From: JBJXFY01 sp046155815
Lineage (GTDB): Bacteria > Verrucomicrobiota > Verrucomicrobiia > Limisphaerales > CAIMTB01
Length of the DNA stretch: 31,360 bases
NCBI GenBank assembly: GCA_046155815.1
Contig: JBJXFY010000146.1
Location: forward strand, 1-31,360
Direction of reading: 5' to 3'
In this document: positions 29,038 to 31,360 of the stretch, one piece after another
Layout of the letters: the number at the start of each line of letters is the position of its first letter
Position numbering within the stretch: the stretch's first letter is position 1
Translations under genes and position numbers: made by a program
The notes under the pieces: model-generated
Databases searched by the model: none
The model's input: only the letters and a program-made list of their open reading frames with translations
Told to the model about the DNA's origin: nothing

Positions 29038-29190
29038 CTAGTCCATCTTTTCCTGGATCTTCTCACCGGCGTTTTCGATGTCCTTGCCGGCGCCCTTGGC
29101 GGTGTTCTTGCAGCCGGAAGCAGTGAGCAGCGCCAACGCGGCGATGAGGGAAATGCTGATGAGCCAAAGGAAGCTGGGGAATGTTTTCAT
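29038..29190 (-). CDS. Entericidin-like small lipoprotein (50 aa)
   Basis: ATG 29190 to TAG 29038-29040. The sequence has a signal peptide (MKTFPSFLWLISISLIAALALL) and a lipobox-like TASGC with the lipidated Cys at residue 27. A short polar mature part follows (KNTAKGAGKDIENAGEKIQEKMD) with the CKNTAKGAGKDIENAG motif of the entericidin A/B family. Entericidins are small membrane lipoproteins induced in stationary phase or osmotic stress; EcnA and EcnB were described as an antidote/toxin pair, but most homologues are untested. The leader is C/A-rich (CCCAAACAACCCACGATTC) without a Shine-Dalgarno sequence. It lies between csbD and the 42-aa membrane protein gene, on the same strand. Confidence 0.85.
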   Translation of the reverse strand: MKTFPSFLWLISISLIAALALLTASGCKNTAKGAGKDIENAGEKIQEKMD

Positions 29191-29225
29191 GGTCAGAATC
29201 GTGGGTTGTTTGGGCATGCGGGGTG

Positions 29226-29265
29226 CGAACCCGGTTCCGGCCGATTGTGGCCTGAACCGGGTTCG
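29226..29265. repeat. Strong inverted repeat between csbD and the entericidin-like gene
   Basis: CGAACCCGGTTC (29226-29237) and GAACCGGGTTCG (29254-29265) form a perfect 12-bp outer stem. A single mismatch and an inner GGCC/GGCC 4-bp stem with a 6-nt loop follow. It starts 10 nt after the csbD stop on the minus strand and has no T-run. It may limit read-through or protect the 3' end of csbD mRNA, giving different amounts of csbD and the downstream genes. Confidence 0.65.
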
Positions 29266-29275
29266 TTGAATTGGC

Positions 29276-29476
29276 TCAACTGCAGGCGCAGCCGCAGTCG
29301 CGCATCACCTTTTCCACGGCCTCGCGGGTTTCGCCGGTCCGCTTCTGGATGCGGCCGTACAGCTCGACTTCCTTCCCCTCCACGTAGGTGAGGTCGTCAT
29401 CGGTGAGCTGGGCCCACTTCTGCTTCAGCTTGCCCTTCGCAATGTTCCAGTCGCCTTTGACAGTTTGGGTGTTCAT
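29276..29476 (-). CDS. csbD: CsbD family stress protein with cysteine-rich tail
   Basis: The 66-aa cytoplasmic protein has the CsbD signature MNTQTVKGDWNIAKGKLKQKWAQLTDDDL (1-29), followed by YVEGKEVELYGRIQKRTGETREAVEKVM. CsbD-like proteins are abundant general-stress proteins (the Bacillus family member is under sigma-B control) of unknown mechanism. The C-terminus here is RDCGCACS, with Cys61, Cys63 and Cys65 alternating; typical family members are Cys-poor, so this tail could bind metal or form disulfides. It is the first gene of the minus-strand arm. Its leader CCAACCAATCAACAAAAACTC is G-poor and shares CCAACCAATC with the leader of the divergent DUF1328 gene. Confidence 0.93.
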   Translation of the reverse strand: MNTQTVKGDWNIAKGKLKQKWAQLTDDDLTYVEGKEVELYGRIQKRTGETREAVEKVMRDCGCACS

Positions 29477-30022
29477 GGGTCAGTGAGTTTTTGTTGATTG
29501 GTTGGCTGAGTTCATCGTCGCGTTCTACGGACGACGCCTCCTCCCCGCCCGCAAGGTCCGTGCCGGCGGAGGACGTGCGCGACAAGTCTTTCCCTTTCAA
29601 GGGATTGGGCCTGGAGGCTTACCGGCGGGGGGTATTGCCAGCCGTGCAGGCTGCAACGCCGTCTCCGCCTGGCTGTGCAGGCTGCAACCCCACTCCCTTC
29701 GCGGACGCCGCTGTGCCTCAGGGTTCAATCCCACACCAGACAGCTTCAGGCCCGGCCCGCCCGCACCGGAGGCAACCCCGCATTCTGCACGGTGAGCGGC
29801 CGGGAATCGTGCGGTCTGCCTGCCGTGCGCCCGCGGAGGCGGATTACGGCATGCGCAGATTCCTCTGAATTCAAGGTGTTTTGCCGCGGTCTTCCAACCA
29901 ACGCGCCCCCGGCATGATTCCCGCAACAGATGCTCTCATGTCGTCCGAGCCCAACTCCATCGAGGCTGTTTCTCCGAAACAGCGTCGGCACGGCTTCCAA
30001 CCAATCTCAACCCCCCGCTAAC
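29477..30022. other. 546-bp divergent intergenic region of the stress cluster
   Basis: No convincing gene is seen on either strand; open frames here read as Arg/Pro-rich noise. It contains a 14-bp direct repeat GTGCAGGCTGCAAC (29644-29657 and 29675-29688, 31 bp apart, flanks also similar). It also contains a perfect inverted repeat GCTGTTTC-TCC-GAAACAGC (29965-29983) about 40 bp before the DUF1328 start, which is a candidate operator or leader hairpin. The two leaders at its ends share CCAACCAATC (29498-29507 on the minus strand, 29998-30007 on the plus strand). Promoters of the window's housekeeping type are not evident, so an alternative sigma factor is possible. Confidence 0.5.
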
Positions 30023-30184
30023 ATGCTCTACTACGCCTTAGTGTTCCTCGTGGTCGCGCTGATCGCCGGCGTGCTCGGTTTTGCCAGCCTCGCCGGCACC
30101 GCCGCCCTCATTGCCAAGGTGCTCTTCGTGGTCTTTCTGGTGCTGTTTGTCGTGTCGCTCCTCCGCGGCCGAAGACATGCCTGA
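30023..30184 (+). CDS. DUF1328 family membrane protein (YtjA-like)
   Basis: The 53-aa protein has two hydrophobic helices (about 2-22 and 27-46) and a basic end, LLRGRRHA. MLYYALVFLVVALIAGVLGFASLAGTAALIAKVLFVVFLVLFVVSLL is close to the DUF1328/YtjA pattern, including the central GFxxLAGTAAxIAKxLF. These are small inner-membrane proteins frequently induced by osmotic or envelope stress; the molecular role is unknown. ATG 30023 is chosen because the family begins there. The frame stays open upstream to 29930, but that stretch contains the inverted repeat and leader. It is the first gene of the plus-strand arm. Confidence 0.93.
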   Translation: MLYYALVFLVVALIAGVLGFASLAGTAALIAKVLFVVFLVLFVVSLLRGRRHA

Positions 30185-30247
30185 CCGGGCCTTGCTGCAA
30201 ACCGTCTCCTCATCGTCCCAACCTCCACCTTCCAAACTGCTGACATC

Positions 30248-30394
30248 ATGCTTGAAACCCTTGCCATCATCCTCGTCGTGTTGTGGCTGCTCGGATTAGT
30301 CTCTTCCTACACGATGGGCGGCTTCATCCACATCCTCCTGGTCGTCGCGCTTGTCCTGATCGTGCTCCGCTTCCTTCAGGGGCGGAGGGTGTGA
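30248..30394 (+). CDS. Lmo0937-like small membrane protein (48 aa)
   Basis: ATG 30248 to TGA 30392-30394; it is too short for routine calling. The protein is almost entirely two hydrophobic segments: MLETLAIILVVLWLLGLVSSY, the turn TMGGFIHILLVVALVLIVLRFL, and the basic end QGRRV. The pattern (LWLLGLVSSYTMGGFIHILLVVALVLIVLRFLQGRR) is that of the Lmo0937/DUF5670 family of tiny membrane proteins, which commonly sit beside DUF1328, CsbD and DUF883 genes. Function unknown. It lies 63 nt after the DUF1328 gene and 58 nt before the DUF883 gene on the same strand, with a C/A-rich leader (CCAACCTCCACCTTCCAAAC) and no Shine-Dalgarno sequence. Confidence 0.88.
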   Translation: MLETLAIILVVLWLLGLVSSYTMGGFIHILLVVALVLIVLRFLQGRRV

Positions 30395-30452
30395 GGCCGG
30401 TTCCGCAATCCCTTTTACTTCCTCAGCCAAAACTCACCAACGCCCAAAATCC

Positions 30453-30752
30453 ATGAACACACGCTATGAAACTCCCGAAGCCCTGCGTCATGACGCCGAC
30501 ACCCTGGCGGATGACGCCCGCGCTCTCCTTACCGCCACGGCCGATGTCGCCGACGCAAAGGTCGCGTCCGCCCGGCTTCGGCTCGAATCCGCCCTCCACC
30601 GGGCCCACCAAGTCATGGACCAGGCCAAGTGCAAGGCCATGGACAGCACCAGGGCCGCCGACACCTTGGTCCGCAGCCATCCCTATGAGTCGCTCGCCGT
30701 CGCCTTTGGCGTAGGCACGCTCCTGGGCTGCCTGATGGGCCGTCGTCATTGA
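30453..30752 (+). CDS. DUF883 family protein (ElaB/YqjD-like)
   Basis: The 99-aa protein has a long amphipathic helix (about 8-68: EALRHDADTLADDARALLTATADVADAKVASARLRLESALHRA...), then HPYESLAVAFGVGTLLGCLMGRRH, a C-terminal membrane anchor with glycine zipper and RRH end. This matches ElaB/YqjD/YgaM, tail-anchored proteins that bind stationary-phase ribosomes at the inner membrane in Escherichia coli (established for YqjD and ElaB). The gene precedes yqjE-like and yqjK-like genes, as in the E. coli yqjDEK operon, which strengthens the assignment. The leader CCAAAACTCACCAACGCCCAAAATCC is G-poor and lacks a Shine-Dalgarno sequence. Confidence 0.9.
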   Translation: MNTRYETPEALRHDADTLADDARALLTATADVADAKVASARLRLESALHRAHQVMDQAKCKAMDSTRAADTLVRSHPYESLAVAFGVGTLLGCLMGRRH

Positions 30753-30788
30753 GTGAATGCCGGGCGCACGGGCGCCCGGGTTTCCCCC

Positions 30789-31214
30789 ATGCAAGGCGCA
30801 GACCCATCCCCGGACTCGCTGGGCCGCGCCACGGCGCGCGTGGCCCGCCGCCTGCTGGCCATCGGTGGCAACCGCGCCCAGCTGCTGATGGTTGAACTGG
30901 CCGAGGAGCGGGAGCGGATGCTGCAGGCGGCGCTGCTGGCGATCGGCGCGGCCGTGCTCGCCCTGCTGGCGGGCGTGGCCTTCACCATCGGCCTGGCGGT
31001 GCTGCTTTGGGAACACTCCCCCCTCCTGGCCCTCGCGGTCCTCACCCTGCTCTATGCCGGGGCGGCGGGCGTGCTGATCATGCGGCTGCGGACCCTCCAG
31101 GCGGGCTGGACCCTGCTGCCCGCCTCCCTCGAACAGCTCCGCAAGGATGTCGCGGGCCTGGAATCCCGGCTGGAGGGAGAAATCAACCGTCCGCGTCACC
31201 CGGTACTTTCATGA
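30789..31214 (+). CDS. YqjE-like membrane protein (phage holin 3_6 superfamily)
   Basis: The 141-aa protein has an N-terminal amphipathic region (LGRATARVARRLLAIGGNRAQLLMVELAEERERM), two membrane segments (about 48-72 and 78-101: LLAIGAAVLALLAGVAFTIGLAVLLW and SPLLALAVLTLLYAGAAGVLIM) and a charged C-terminal helix (SLEQLRKDVAGLESRLEGE). This is the YqjE/Phage_holin_3_6 pattern; these are not phage holins in this context. ATG 30789 is preferred, but a GTG at 30753, directly after the DUF883 stop, is also in frame. The last four bases (ATGA) contain the start of the next gene. Function unknown; it is part of the yqjDEK-like stress unit. Confidence 0.87.
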   Translation: MQGADPSPDSLGRATARVARRLLAIGGNRAQLLMVELAEERERMLQAALLAIGAAVLALLAGVAFTIGLAVLLWEHSPLLALAVLTLLYAGAAGVLIMRLRTLQAGWTLLPASLEQLRKDVAGLESRLEGEINRPRHPVLS

Positions 31215-31360
31215 ATCCCCTCACGACCCGCCGCCAGCTTTTGGTGGCCGAAGCCGAGCTCCACCGCGCGGGCCTCACGGGCGATTGGAGCGCCTGGTCC
31301 GGCCAGGCGGCCGGGTGCCGGCAACGCGCCAACGCCGGTGCGCGGAAAGTGGCCGGCTGG
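31211..31360 (+). CDS. YqjK-like protein, 5' part only
   Basis: ATG 31211 overlaps the stop of the yqjE-like gene (ATGA), and 50 codons are visible before the window ends. The sequence MNPLTTRRQLLVAEAELHRA is similar in kind to YqjK-type proteins (a basic start, RRxxLLxxxxxxR, then a helix), and its place after DUF883 and yqjE-like genes supports this. The following residues (GLTGDWSAWSGQAAGCRQRANAG) give no further motif. Full length and membrane topology cannot be judged. Confidence 0.6.
   Translation, partial: MNPLTTRRQLLVAEAELHRAGLTGDWSAWSGQAAGCRQRANAGARKVAGW

Noticed and set aside
29597..29926. Minus-strand frame of 109 codons in the stress-cluster control region
   Set aside because: Arg/Pro-rich composition, overlap with repeats and no homology or start signal make it noise.
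1..31360. CRISPR array, tRNA/rRNA, insertion sequence or prophage
   Set aside because: No regularly spaced repeats, no cloverleaf with a T-arm motif, no transposase or integrase, and no phage structural gene was found. The holin-superfamily protein at 30789 is a YqjE-type cellular protein.

Overview
The window is about 31 kb of very GC-rich DNA packed with bacterial genes. It most likely comes from a member of Verrucomicrobiota. The pointers are a PVC-type "membrane-bound dehydrogenase" (Piru_Ver_Nterm) protein, a verrucomicrobial-style pseudopilin, a compact GspE/L/M/D block, and a near-total absence of Shine-Dalgarno sequences. The phylum is inferred from gene content; no rRNA or tRNA gene is present to settle it.

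Layout. 1-1147 (minus): a pseudopilin cut by the window edge, with an uncharacterised single-pass membrane protein upstream. 1372-4402: a lytic transglycosylase (plus) convergent with a secreted beta-propeller/HEAT protein (minus). 4599-6812 (minus): a three-gene unit of DUF423 protein, glucose-1-dehydrogenase-like enzyme and metal-dependent cyclase/hydrolase. 6926-8888 (plus): lolC and lolD for lipoprotein export. 9078-9950: a branched-chain aminotransferase. 10390-16546 (plus): a tightly coupled type II secretion / type IV pilus-like unit (GspE ATPase, GspL-like, GspM-like, secretin), followed by RidA. 17009-19664 (minus): a two-gene ABC exporter with an elaborate nested inverted repeat between its genes. 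19716-22186 (minus): a small lipoprotein and aspS. 22375-26845 (minus): an SDR-type epimerase, a cyclophilin, an inositol-monophosphatase-family enzyme and a KefB-type antiporter. 27101-28669 (plus): citramalate synthase. 28858-31360: a divergent cluster of small stress and envelope proteins (CsbD, entericidin-like, DUF1328, Lmo0937-like, DUF883, YqjE, YqjK-like), two of them encoded by ORFs under 50 codons.

Two observations stand out. First, the 5' region of citramalate synthase looks like a classical amino-acid attenuator for isoleucine synthesis. It has a 29-codon leader ORF with an Ile-Ala-Ile-Ile-Ile cluster, an antiterminator pairing that starts where the leader ends, and a perfect 14-bp terminator hairpin 21 nt before the cimA start. 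Second, at many genes the same promoter architecture recurs: a TTG-type -35, about 17 nt, then a GC-containing -10 such as TACCGT, TACCCT or TAGCCT. In most of these the start codon lies only 6-14 nt after the -10, which predicts leaderless or nearly leaderless mRNAs and supports several GTG starts. The stress cluster instead has C/A-rich, G-poor leaders.

Functionally the window mixes envelope biogenesis (secretion, lipoprotein sorting, murein cleavage, ABC export), isoleucine metabolism (cimA, ilvE, and RidA, which protects PLP enzymes of this pathway) and stress adaptation. No CRISPR array, insertion sequence, prophage or rRNA/tRNA gene was seen.
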